The translations under genes and the position numbers were made by a program. Shown here in pieces: positions 17,297 to 27,106 of a stretch of DNA of 64,000 nt. Source of the DNA: JABSOG01 sp965277695 (lineage in GTDB: Bacteria; Pseudomonadota; Gammaproteobacteria; Enterobacterales; Alteromonadaceae); NCBI GenBank assembly GCA_965277695.1, contig CBDIDQ010000067.1, positions 35,918 to 99,917 of the forward strand. Direction: 5' to 3'. The notes beneath the pieces are model-generated. The model was not told the origin of the DNA. It saw nothing but the letters and a program-made list of their open reading frames with translations, and did no database searches. Numbering within the stretch: the stretch's first letter is position 1; each line of letters begins with the position of its first letter.

Positions 17297-18091
17297 ATGT
17301 ATCTGCAACACTTTGGACTCACGGGTTGTCCGTTGGATAAAGGCACCACAACGCTGTTTGATGATGGTCAGCTAGCGATACTTAAAGAGCGCTTTAACTG
17401 GCTGCTGGAATCGCCGGGGATTGGTCTACTGACAGCGGAACCCGGCGTGGGCAAAACAGCGGCATTACGGCAATTGACGGCCACCCTGAATCCGCATCGT
17501 TATCAGGTTATTTACACGGAGGACACCCATTGCAGTCGGCGTGATTTGTACACGACGCTAGCGCTGAACTTAAGTCTGGCCCCCGCGTGGCGATGCACCC
17601 AATTATGGCGTGACATTAAAACGCGGGTGCTGGAACTGGCCGATACCAAGCAAGTACAGATCGTTTGGATCATTGATGAAGCGCAAAACCTACCCGGGGA
17701 TTTTTATCAGGACTTCTCGGCGTTTTTGAATTTTGCCTTTGACTCACGCGAACTGATGACCGTGTGGTTGCTGGGGTCACCACAGATGTTGCAGACGATA
17801 AATCGTACCAGTCATGCGGCGTTGTCGAGCCGATTTCATGTGCGGGTTGAGCTGAAACCAATGGTTGAGTCAGCCCGTTTTCGCGCATTAATTGAACACG
17901 GCTTCAAGGCGGTGGGTTGTCAGCAAACCTTGTTGTCAGACTCTGGGTTTGAAATGCTGCGGCAGGCTTGCGGCGGCAGACCGCGACAGGCGTGTCAAAT
18001 TCTGAAAGCGGCCTTGCGGCTGGCGGCGTCCAAAGGGTTAAACCATTTACCCGACGAACTGATTGAAGAAGCCGTGGAGATATTGAGATGA
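17297..18091 (+). CDS. ExeA/TniB-type AAA ATPase of the transposon
   Basis: 264 residues from ATG 17297 (RBS CAGGAGA, 1 bp after the transposase frame's stop). Starts YLQHFGLTGCPLDK, typical of ExeA-like transposition ATPases; Walker A AEPGVGKTAAL and Walker B VWIIDEAQNLP are intact, followed by the C-terminal winged region (ACGGRPRQACQILKAAL). These ATPases (compare TniB, TnsC, MuB) select the target and activate the DDE transposase. It overlaps the next ORF by 4 bases. Confidence 0.9.
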   Translation: MYLQHFGLTGCPLDKGTTTLFDDGQLAILKERFNWLLESPGIGLLTAEPGVGKTAALRQLTATLNPHRYQVIYTEDTHCSRRDLYTTLALNLSLAPAWRCTQLWRDIKTRVLELADTKQVQIVWIIDEAQNLPGDFYQDFSAFLNFAFDSRELMTVWLLGSPQMLQTINRTSHAALSSRFHVRVELKPMVESARFRALIEHGFKAVGCQQTLLSDSGFEMLRQACGGRPRQACQILKAALRLAASKGLNHLPDELIEEAVEILR

Positions 18092-18324
18092 AAATGAAAA
18101 CCCCCATCAGGTTGGTGATGCCAGATTTATCACCTAGGGCGGCTTACGCGTTGTCACAATGGATGAATGAACTGGCACACCAAATAGCGGATTATTATGC
18201 GGATGAAATCCGCACTCACACCTACGTGAAAGGCCGTGAAGCACTGGAAATGGAAAAAATAGACGCGCAAATTGAACAGAACAGGGTGTCAGAAGACGAT
18301 CCGGATGATCCGATCCCTTTTTAA
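18088..18324 (+). CDS. 78-residue transposon-encoded protein
   Basis: Starts with ATG overlapping the ATPase stop (ATGA), so translationally coupled. Helical N-terminal half (ARAAYALSQWMNELAHQIADYY-like) and acidic tail (SEDDPDDPIPF). No family recognised. A terminator follows at 18345. Its position as last gene of the transposon operon suggests an accessory factor. Confidence 0.65.
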   Translation: MKMKTPIRLVMPDLSPRAAYALSQWMNELAHQIADYYADEIRTHTYVKGREALEMEKIDAQIEQNRVSEDDPDDPIPF

Positions 18325-18344
18325 ACATTGAAATAGTTGATCTC

Positions 18345-18384
18345 GCCCTCGTTTGGTAGTGTCACCAATCGAGGGCTTTTTTTT
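18345..18384 (+). terminator. Transposon operon terminator
   Basis: Stem GCCCTCG (18345-18351) / CGAGGGC (18370-18376), with an inner TTGGT/ACCAA pairing, followed by T8. Confidence 0.85.
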
Positions 18385-18433
18385 GACGAATAATCCCACT
18401 GTGATTAGCGCGGGACGATTCAGTTAAAATAGC

Positions 18434-21400
18434 GTGGGACATTACAGCTATTCTGGCGCACCACTTTTAATTGATGGTTTTGTAGCCGGGATCATCAATA
18501 CTGAGTTGACAGAACGAGGCAATTCTAAAGAGTTAAATGCACTTTCAGTCAAGTATTTTAAAGCGCTTTTGGTTAGTGAAAATCTCCGAGTTCTAACTAA
18601 AGAAAGTCCCACTCAAAACAAGTGGTTGAAGGTATTGACTGACTCATGGTTTAAGCGTCAAGTCAGCAATAGTGTAGATAATTTGGGGGTACGTTATACC
18701 GCCGAACTTAACTTTAAACTCGATGTTGCTAAAAATTTCGATTTTATTGTCCGTAATGATTCATTCAGAACCCGGGTCGAAGCACATTTCCATAAATTTC
18801 TGGCAAAAATAAATAATGCTTTAGGTCAGCTTTCGCAATCGTCGCAGCACGATGAAATTTCACAATTAAGTAAAAGTATTCTGACAGTTGAAAATCAATA
18901 TCACCAGATTCAAGAAGTTGGAATTATTTTTGTGGACACACCGTTATTGTTGGAAAAAATAGGGGAAATCGCTGACGTACTATCGACTATTCAAGATACT
19001 GGGCTTAATGAGCAGACAGACTCAAGTTATGCAGATGAAAGAGCTTTAAATGAAGCGCGAGAAGAGTTTTATGAGTTTCATGGTTTTCTAAAAAGCCATT
19101 TGCTAAAGCTTGCAAATAATCCTCATATGCTTTTGGCTGGTGAAGCTGGTATTGGTAAATCACATTTATTGGCTGATATTGCTATGAACAGAGTGAATGC
19201 CAAACAACCTTGTATTTTTCTGCTGGGTCAGCTCTTTACGTCAAATTCGTCACCTTGGGAGCAAATTTTACGAAATTTATTGAGAATCGAATGTAATGAA
19301 GAGGAATTGCTTGATGCGCTAAATGATATCGGAATGGCGCAAGGGGAAAGGGTGCTATTTATTATTGATGCGATTAATGAAGGACATGGCAAGTATTTCT
19401 GGCCAGAGTATATCAATGGTTTTATAAGCGACTTTAAAAAATATCCATGGGTTGGCTTGGTGCTTAGTGTGCGGACATCTTACGAGAGATTATTGACGCC
19501 AGATGATTTTCTTAAAAGCCAAAATATCACAAAAATTCGCCATGCAGGTTTTCGCGGCAAAGAGCATGAAGCGACAAGTTTGTTTTTCCGATGGTATCGG
19601 ATAGATTTACCCAGCGTGCCCTTATTTAATCCGGAGTTTAGTAATCCATTGTTCCTGAAATTGTTTTGTGAAGGTTTGAATCGTAAGCGCCTGCATCAGA
19701 TCCCGAAGGGCTATGGTGGTATTAGCAGTATCATCGACTTCTTTATTGAGAGCGTTGATAGTAAATTATCAAAACCAGTACATTTTGATTATCCTGAGCA
19801 CAGGAAGTTAGTCCGTAAAGTCATTGATGGTTTAATTAAATTCAAACTCAACAATAATTTACCCTTTATTCCTTATGACGATGCATTTGATATCGCTGAC
19901 CAAATATTAACGAGATATAGTAATAAGCGACGATTTTTGGACGCGCTGATTGAAGAAGGTGTGCTATCAAAGAATCTATTTTGGCAAGGGAATGACAAAA
20001 ACGAAGAAGGTATATATTTGGCCTATGAAAGGTTTGAAGACCATTTGACAACAGCATTCCTGTTGGATGAACATCTTGATTTGGGTAACCCTGCTGCTGC
20101 CTTTCAAATTAACGGTGCAATGGAATCTTATATTGTCGACCGTTATGATAACCAGGGGATAATCGAATCACTATCAATACAGTTACCAGAAAGAGTTGGT
20201 AAAGAATTGTATGAGTTGCTTGATGAAAAACAAAAAGACTATGAGAGTATTATTGAGTCGTTTATTGCCAGTTTACTTTGGAGAAAGCTGGGGACCATAG
20301 AGGGGAAAACAAAGAGCTATGTAAATAACTTCGTCTTACAATATAAGAACACATACAGCTCATTTTTCGACGTACTCTATTGTGTAGCGGCTGACCCGGC
20401 TCATTATTATAATGCGGATATGCTACATGGTTATCTTCAGCAATTCACTATGGCTGATAGGGATACTGAATGGATGTCTTATCTACATGATGCTGCTAAT
20501 GAAGGAAGCACGATTAACAAGCTAATTGATTGGGCACAAAAAAGTGATAATAAGTTACATTTATCAGATCAATCACGCGTCTTATTGAGTAAAGCATTTG
20601 CCTGGATATTTACGTCTACAAACATCGGGTTGAGGGACTCAGCAACCAAAGCATTGGTGGTTGTATTGGAAGATAACCTTGTGGTTACGGTTGAGCTATT
20701 GTCGGATTTTGAAACTGTTAACGATCCATATGTTTATGAGCGTCTACTTGCTGGCATATACGGCGCGGTGCTTCGTTCACATCAACTTAATGGATTGGGC
20801 GATTTGGCTAATTACCTGATTGCGGCTATTTTTTTAAAAGAAGAAGTCTACCCCAATGTCTTGGTGAGAGATTTTGCGAGGAATATTGTCGAGTATGCTC
20901 TTTATAAGGAACTCATAACGCTTGAATCTCCCGAAGTCATTCGACCTCCATATGTCAGTGTATTCCCTGCATCATTTCCAAGTAATGAAGAAATTGATTC
21001 TTTTAAATTTGATTATGACGCTGATGGTTTTAAGGATTATTATTGGAGTCAAAATGAAATATTAAGTTCAATGGTGACGGAGTATGGACGAGGAATTGGT
21101 GGATATGGTGATTTTGGACGATATACATTTCAATGTGCAGTGAGTGATTGGGCGCAATTTAAGCCAAATGATTTGAGCAACTATGCATGTAAGCTAATAT
21201 TTGAAAAATATGGGTATAATGTAGAAAAACATGGTTTGTTTGATCATCATGCAAGTAGCGATGATCGCCATAGTAACAAAATTGAGAGAATAGGCAAAAA
21301 GTATCAATGGATTGCATTGTATGAAATATTGGCTCGACTTGCAGATAATCACAAAATGTGTGATGAGACTATTGGCTGGGGTGATGAACAGGGGTACATT

Positions 21401-22357
21401 TACTACCAAGGTCCTTGGCACTCCCATATCAGAAATATCGATCCTACAATGCTCAGTGAAAATATAAAAAAAAGAGAAGGTGTAACCATACCGTCAGTTC
21501 CATTTTATTCTAACTGGCAAGAATCAGAGGCAGAATGGTTGGTTAGCGATAAAAATTTACCAAATCCGGTTCAGCTTATTGATAGCAATGGCTTTTTTAC
21601 CTTGGAGCATCACAATAGTTGGCAACAACCTATACCTCTTGGTATTGATAAACAAAATTTTCCTCGAAAAACACTATGGTACCAAATTAGGAGTTATTTT
21701 GTTGTCGAGAGTGAATTTGATGAGCTTGTAAACTGGCTGCAAAACCAGCACTTTATGGGTCGTTGGTTACCAGAAAGTCGTGGAAGTGGTAGGGTATTTT
21801 GCCGTGAATATTATTGGTCACCTGCCTATAAAGATCTTGATAAGCCGTATTACGGTGGTCAAGAGTGGCAGGAAATTTTACGTGAGCGGCGCAACCAATA
21901 TTGTGAAGATGTGGTGGCCAGTGTTTTGCCAACAACTGAATGGCATTCATGGGAAGCCCCAGAAGATTCTGGCGATAGTATCTCTTTTTTGGCACCCCGA
22001 CCAATCATGTTCGATGGTATGAAGCTAAATTATTCCAACTTACCGGGTGAATGGCACGATGCTAATGGCCAGATTGTGTGCTGTGATCCCTCTGTTACGA
22101 ATAGAGATGTGTCAACATTAATTGTCCAAAAGTCGCAGTTTCAACAATACTTAACGGACAATAAGCTTAAGGTCGTTTGGACGTGTTTGGGAAGGAAGGA
22201 GGTTCATGGTAGGTCAATTCGTCATGATGGACCAAACGAATGGCTAGAGATGTCAGGGGTTTATTCACTTGATGGTGATGTTGTTAAGGGCAAGTTAAGA
22301 CCCTTTGTACAGCGGCCTGGTGAACCGGTATTTGATATTGTCCAAAACAATCAATAA
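18434..22357 (+). pseudogene. Trypsin-STAND fusion 1, 3' fragment (Ser152, STAND NTPase and sensor)
   Basis: Native sequence resumes at 18452 with the catalytic serine (SGAPLLIDG). After the protease end come a linker (about 50-210 of this fragment) and a STAND NTPase with Walker A GEAGIGKS (236-243) and Walker B VLFIIDAINEG, the IDA-NEG form seen in Avs proteins. Then comes a ~900-residue helical C-terminal part of the type that senses phage proteins in Avs systems. A GTG at 18434 in the transposon end gives an open frame but no RBS, so expression is doubtful. NTPase motifs are intact; only the protease is split. Function (phage-triggered protease sensor) is by analogy. Confidence 0.88.
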
Positions 22358-22400
22358 TGATTGATGTTTAAATTTAAAAATATCTTTGGTAGAAAATGAA

Positions 22401-23726
22401 ATGAGCAGAAAATTAAGAATATTCGTTAGTAGTACAATGGTGGATCTGGCAAATGAAAGAGATGCGGTTTTTCGTTGCTTAGCCAGTTTTAACTTTGAAG
22501 TTGTAAATGCGGAATCTTGGGGGCCTAACGGAGAATCCTCATGGGAGAGAATTCAAAATGAAATTGAATCATGCGATGTATTTTTGCTCTTAATTGGCGA
22601 AAGGTATGGGTGGATACCAGATAAAGGCCCTATGGCTTTCAAAAGCTTGTCTGTTACTCATATTGAATATCAAGAGGCCAAACGAGTAGATATTCCTATT
22701 TTGCCATTTTTGAAAGAGTTGGATTATGGATCCGATAGTACTTCTCAAGATGCGAAGCGACGAGATAGCTTTTGCAAGGAAGTTAGTGACTGGGCCAGTG
22801 GTCATTTTATTGCTAAATTTAAATTGGCATCAGATTTGGCAGATAAAGTAAGCAAAGCAGTAATTGATTTGCTTTCAAATAATTATCAAAGAAACCGGAT
22901 TTCATCTCGTGCTGTGATTGTTACGCAAACTGCCGCAAGAATTGACAGAATAGAGCATGTTCAACGAACTAGTGTCAAATTGCCAAACGAGCTTGTCGAA
23001 GCGATAAGTAATAATGAGGCAGTACTTTTTGCTGGTTCTGGTATTTCTCTCGCTGCTGGATTGCCATCTGCAACTGCTTTTGCTGAACGAATTTGGGGGG
23101 CTATTAATAGAATTGATCCGGAATATAGTATTAGCAAAGCAGGTAGCGTATTAGCGGGATTGGCGGCAGATTATGAGGCGTTAAGCGGGCGAGTCCAGTT
23201 TGTTGAAATTTTGCGTGATCTGATGGATCCGCCACAGGGGATTGCGCCGACTTTAGCGCATTTGTCTGCTGCTCGCCTATTTCCTTTAATATTTACAACA
23301 AACTATGACAACTTGTTTGAAATGGCTTTGGCAGCTGAGAAAGTAGATTCCACTATTATTGTAAATGAAAGGGACGAGGAGATACCCAAACAGGCGTTAG
23401 TAAAGCTCCATGGTACTTTTGAAGAGCCTGAATCACTTATTATTTCTGAAAACGACATCGCGATGTTCGACAAAAATAGGCCGCAAGTTTGGCAGTCGAC
23501 GATTGATATACTAAAAGACAAAAAAATCGTTATTGTAGGTTCTTCACTGCGTGACCCTAGTATCTTGAGACTGTTTAATGAAGTTGGTCACGATATGTCT
23601 GGATATTTTATTGCTCCTGATTTGATGGTTTCTACGCCTTCAAGGCTAAAGGGGTTTAATTTACAATGTATCAAAATGAATGCAGACGAATTTTTTAAGG
23701 CACTCACCCAAGCCATAACCGAATAG
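22401..23726 (+). CDS. DUF4062-SIR2 protein (probable NADase effector)
   Basis: 441 residues. An N-terminal DUF4062 domain (RIFVSSTMVDLANERDAV, then CDVFLLLIGERYGW, about 4-105) is followed by a linker and a SIR2-like domain with the nucleotide motif AGSGIS (211-216), catalytic-site Asn301 in TTNYDN and His337 in KLHG. Bacterial SIR2 defence proteins deplete NAD+ on activation; key residues are present. ATG 22401 (MSRKLRIF) is preferred over TTG 22386. It sits 43 bp after trypsin-STAND 1 and 28 bp before trypsin-STAND 2, same strand, so it is probably co-expressed as an effector or accessory of one or both. Confidence 0.88.
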   Translation: MSRKLRIFVSSTMVDLANERDAVFRCLASFNFEVVNAESWGPNGESSWERIQNEIESCDVFLLLIGERYGWIPDKGPMAFKSLSVTHIEYQEAKRVDIPILPFLKELDYGSDSTSQDAKRRDSFCKEVSDWASGHFIAKFKLASDLADKVSKAVIDLLSNNYQRNRISSRAVIVTQTAARIDRIEHVQRTSVKLPNELVEAISNNEAVLFAGSGISLAAGLPSATAFAERIWGAINRIDPEYSISKAGSVLAGLAADYEALSGRVQFVEILRDLMDPPQGIAPTLAHLSAARLFPLIFTTNYDNLFEMALAAEKVDSTIIVNERDEEIPKQALVKLHGTFEEPESLIISENDIAMFDKNRPQVWQSTIDILKDKKIVIVGSSLRDPSILRLFNEVGHDMSGYFIAPDLMVSTPSRLKGFNLQCIKMNADEFFKALTQAITE

Positions 23727-23754
23727 CCTACTTATACGATAACTTTGAGCCAAT

Positions 23755-26700
23755 ATGACGAATTTAGATAACATTGTATTTAAAGTGAGTTGTGGTAGCC
23801 AAACAGGTACTGCATTTTTGATTTCAAAAAACCGGGCGATAACGGTATTTCATGTAATTGCAGAGCATGAGCAATATGACATCATCATTTTTGACGGTAC
23901 CAATGAAAAATGTAAGGCTAAGCTTAGTAATAAAGTGAATACTCAATACAAAAAACTTGATGTAGCATTGTTGGAGTTAGAGTTACCAATAATTTGCGAA
24001 AGTGCAATAGAGCTTGTTGACTTTGAATCTATACCAAAAGGGACCAAGTGGTGTTCCCGTGGGTTTCCGGCATCAAAAAACTGTAGTGGTGATAATATTC
24101 TTGAAAAAGATAACAATGTTGTAAATCAGCAATTTTCTTTTGTAAGAAACGACAAAATTGATATTCAGTTGGAACATGATCAAAAATTATCGTCTTATCA
24201 AGGGTATTCTGGAGCACCACTTTTGATTGATGGTGCTATTGCCGGGATTATAAATACGGAATTGGTAGAACAAGGTAATTCAAAAGAGTTAAATGCGCTT
24301 TCAATTAAACATTTTAAAGCACTTTTGGTTGGTGAAAACAATAACAAAGTGCAGACCAAAGTAAAACCAACTCCACGACCTTATGAAAAAGCAGTAAACC
24401 GAGAATTTGTATTTGTTGGCTCGACAGTTTGGACTCCTGTGATATTTGGGCAAGCACGAGATCTGGGACCTGCATTGATGGGACGATCCTTAGGGCCTGC
24501 CGATGTTGTTGCGTGTCCAAAATTGATAGAGGCAGATACGGCTATTGCTGAGCTAAAACACGCTTTTACTGCGCGAATTGTTGGTGAACCAGGGGTTGGC
24601 AAAACAATGTGCGCTTATCAAGCCGCTAAGCATTTTGCTGATTTGGGCTGGCAGGTTGTAAGGATCGTAAATCCACAGGTAAATAACATCAATTTACATA
24701 TTGCTGATACGGATGATCCGATTCTATTTTTGATTGATGATGCTCATCTTACTTCTTCCTCTGTATTGAGAATTGCAGAAGAACAGGCTACCTCCAATCG
24801 GTTGTTGCTTTCTACACACAATGCTGTTGAGTGCGATTCTTCGTTTCGGCATTCTATAATAATTGACGCGACTCGTGCAGTGCGAACAATTGCAGCAGCA
24901 CTCAAGTCAACACCAAAGCGAACTTTGGAAGTTGTCAATCGTATAGATGATCAGGTTGGTTTCACACCTCACTCTACATCCATCGAGGATAGAATTGCTG
25001 ATGCGCAAGAAGACGCAAAGTTTCCTTGGCAATTTTGCTTTATTCTTGGTGGCGGTTGGCGAAGAGCGGCAGTCATGGCGAGTGCTGCAAAAGCAGCGAA
25101 CGCTGATATTTTATTGGCGGTAGTCGCTATTCACCAAATTGCTTCCAGAGACAAGAACCCTACATTAGATGAATTGGCCAAGTTAATAGAGCCAGCCTGT
25201 TTGAATGAGAGAGATGTGGCAAAGGGAATTAAATGGCTTGTTAAAGAGCGATTGCTCTTAAGTTCGACAGATCTTAGATGTCCGCATCAAAGATATGCTG
25301 TGGTAGTGCTTAAAAAAATTATAGAGGGACAGTCTACGGAAGGAAAGGGGGAAGTCGGATTTGCTTTGCAATCCATTATGATGGATGAAAGTATGCCCAT
25401 TGCGGGACTACGACTACTTTTACACGAACTCAAATTTTCCGGTGATTTCTCTCGTTGGACTTATCTCATTCCAGAATCCGCACTTATTTCTGTTATTGAT
25501 AGATGTTGGGCAGCAAAAAGTGCTGACGAGCGGACTTATGCGTGTTTGATTTTAGGTGAACTGGATAAGTATATTAAGGGATGGCCAGAAGTGATTTTTG
25601 TTGGTAGAGAAAGCATTATAGGAAGTTGGATTTCAGCACCACTGGAGCCTGTTGGTTATGGGTTGTCTCATTTAATTAGCAGTGTTTCCAACGTGAATAA
25701 AGAGTTGGCATGTACTTTAGTCACATCAGCCAATTCATGTGCTGTTGCTGAGAGTATTTCAAATGCGAACCCTAAAACTGCTTTTCATCTAGGAAAACTG
25801 CTTGCCGCAATTGGTGTTGCCGCACAAGATCCTTGGTTTGAAATTTTCAAAACTAATTTAAACCCTAACAAATTGGTTGAATTGGCAGTAAATTGGCCAC
25901 TTGATGGGAGAGTAGGTGCATTTGCTGAGATTTGTCAGTCTGTTATGTGGATTGATGAAAATCTCACATTGGATATGGTAGAACAGTTTTTACCGACCGC
26001 CCAGCATTTTTTGAACAAAGACCCTATCAACGCCTTTCGTGGTCTTAACGAGATTGCGTGGCATGTGCTTCGAGTGCTTGATCCTTTAGGAATATATGTT
26101 GGGGAATTAAAGCCCCAAAAGCGGCAACGAATGTTAGCGGCTAAAATGGTTAGGGCAATAAATGCAAGTGTATTAGCCGATCAACTTTCTGAAAGTCGTA
26201 TTCGTCAATTCCAAGCGACTTCTTTTTTACTTTCATTTATGGCAAAGGCTGTACCCGCTAAGTTTCGGTCAACTATAGCCAAAATCAATTGGGATAAAAT
26301 AGCAAAAAATGTAGGGGAAGATTGGGCCAATTTATCTCATGATACTTTGGTTTTGTTCAGTGTTGCTTATAGTGCAGTGCCATCTCGCGAAATGCTCGAA
26401 GCGTTGGTCAATTCCAACTTGCACAGGATTGAGCTGTTTCCGCCAAGGCTTGTTGTCATAAGCCCTTCAGCTGCTTTAAAGCATGTAGAACAAGGTGGTA
26501 AAATTAGATTAAGCCAGTACGGACACGTAGATTGGACATTTGGAGCATTTGCGTTGGCATTTTTCGCAGAAGAAAAACCAGAGCTGTTATCAGGGATATT
26601 GGCTCCATCTGAAATACCGACAGGGCTTGTACTATCAAATAGCCACCGTAGTTGGTATAAGGAAGCGGCTACTTATATAGAGATATTGATAGATGTAGCT

Positions 26701-26916
26701 CCGGAAAGTCTCCAGCGAATTCTAGATGCGGTTGAAACTGATGGTGCTGAAAAAGGGTGGGAAAGTGCTTTGAAACATGGCGGTGGGTACAGAAAAACAG
26801 TTGCGTTTTTAGTTGAGTCAAGTATTAATCGTACAGATCAATTGGGTGAAGTTGCCAACAATTTACGTCGTCGTTTTCCCAAATCATCAATACCAAAGAA
26901 AACTGAAATGGATTGA
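23755..26916 (+). CDS. Trypsin-STAND fusion 2 (intact)
   Basis: 1,053 residues. N-terminal trypsin-like protease (1-~195) with complete triad His33, Asp69, Ser152 (GYSGAP), followed by a STAND/AAA NTPase with Walker A GEPGVGKT (277-284) and Walker B ILFLIDDAH (322-330) and a ~600-residue helical C-terminus. The protease is closely similar to that of fusion 1, but the NTPase and C-terminal parts are different. So the two genes share an effector while presumably sensing different triggers. It ends the defence cluster. Likely role: antiphage sensor with proteolytic output, by analogy to Avs1-type proteins; not demonstrated. Confidence 0.9.
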   Translation: MTNLDNIVFKVSCGSQTGTAFLISKNRAITVFHVIAEHEQYDIIIFDGTNEKCKAKLSNKVNTQYKKLDVALLELELPIICESAIELVDFESIPKGTKWCSRGFPASKNCSGDNILEKDNNVVNQQFSFVRNDKIDIQLEHDQKLSSYQGYSGAPLLIDGAIAGIINTELVEQGNSKELNALSIKHFKALLVGENNNKVQTKVKPTPRPYEKAVNREFVFVGSTVWTPVIFGQARDLGPALMGRSLGPADVVACPKLIEADTAIAELKHAFTARIVGEPGVGKTMCAYQAAKHFADLGWQVVRIVNPQVNNINLHIADTDDPILFLIDDAHLTSSSVLRIAEEQATSNRLLLSTHNAVECDSSFRHSIIIDATRAVRTIAAALKSTPKRTLEVVNRIDDQVGFTPHSTSIEDRIADAQEDAKFPWQFCFILGGGWRRAAVMASAAKAANADILLAVVAIHQIASRDKNPTLDELAKLIEPACLNERDVAKGIKWLVKERLLLSSTDLRCPHQRYAVVVLKKIIEGQSTEGKGEVGFALQSIMMDESMPIAGLRLLLHELKFSGDFSRWTYLIPESALISVIDRCWAAKSADERTYACLILGELDKYIKGWPEVIFVGRESIIGSWISAPLEPVGYGLSHLISSVSNVNKELACTLVTSANSCAVAESISNANPKTAFHLGKLLAAIGVAAQDPWFEIFKTNLNPNKLVELAVNWPLDGRVGAFAEICQSVMWIDENLTLDMVEQFLPTAQHFLNKDPINAFRGLNEIAWHVLRVLDPLGIYVGELKPQKRQRMLAAKMVRAINASVLADQLSESRIRQFQATSFLLSFMAKAVPAKFRSTIAKINWDKIAKNVGEDWANLSHDTLVLFSVAYSAVPSREMLEALVNSNLHRIELFPPRLVVISPSAALKHVEQGGKIRLSQYGHVDWTFGAFALAFFAEEKPELLSGILAPSEIPTGLVLSNSHRSWYKEAATYIEILIDVAPESLQRILDAVETDGAEKGWESALKHGGGYRKTVAFLVESSINRTDQLGEVANNLRRRFPKSSIPKKTEMD

Positions 26917-27106
26917 TTGTTTTGTAACTATTCAGCGGAATAAATTAAAAAACACTGAATTATAGAGACTAATTGATTAACTGTTAAGATATGTGATTGT
27001 CTTCCTACGTGGATGTGGTTAGTAAACTTGCCGTTACCACTAAATCTGGCTTACACAGTGTTATCGCCGATAGTAGTGCCGCTGAAGCCCCCACCTACGG
27101 TCAGTG
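26917..27106 (+). other. Island right border with repeat match and gene remnant
   Basis: GTAACTATTCAG, the first 12 bases of the terminal repeat of the 6642 element, occurs at 26924-26935, 8 bp after the island's last stop codon. Farther on, a plus-strand frame (27008-27109; SSYVDVVSKLAVTTKSGL to APTYGQC) is open for ~34 codons without a start and may be the 3' end of a chromosomal gene displaced by the island. Confidence 0.35.

Larger units (their letters stand above)
15071..18446 (+). mobile_element. Tn7/Mu-type transposon, 3,376 bp, 5-bp target duplication
   Basis: Left end TGTAACGTCT at 15071; right end, read inward, TGTAATGTCC at 18446. Both begin TG, as Mu/Tn7/Tn552-group ends do. The flanks repeat GCTAT (15066-15070 and 18447-18451). 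The uninterrupted target codes ...EGYSGAPLL, matching the paralogue at 24200. Ends carry repeated sites: TAGCGCGGGACGATT and TAGCGTGGGACATTA near the right end, and a related ATCCCACGTTA at about 15111 at the left, presumably transposase-binding. Cargo in order: DUF6431 protein, DDE transposase, ExeA-like ATPase, 78-aa ORF, terminator. The first two genes are damaged, so it is probably no longer autonomous. Confidence 0.93.
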
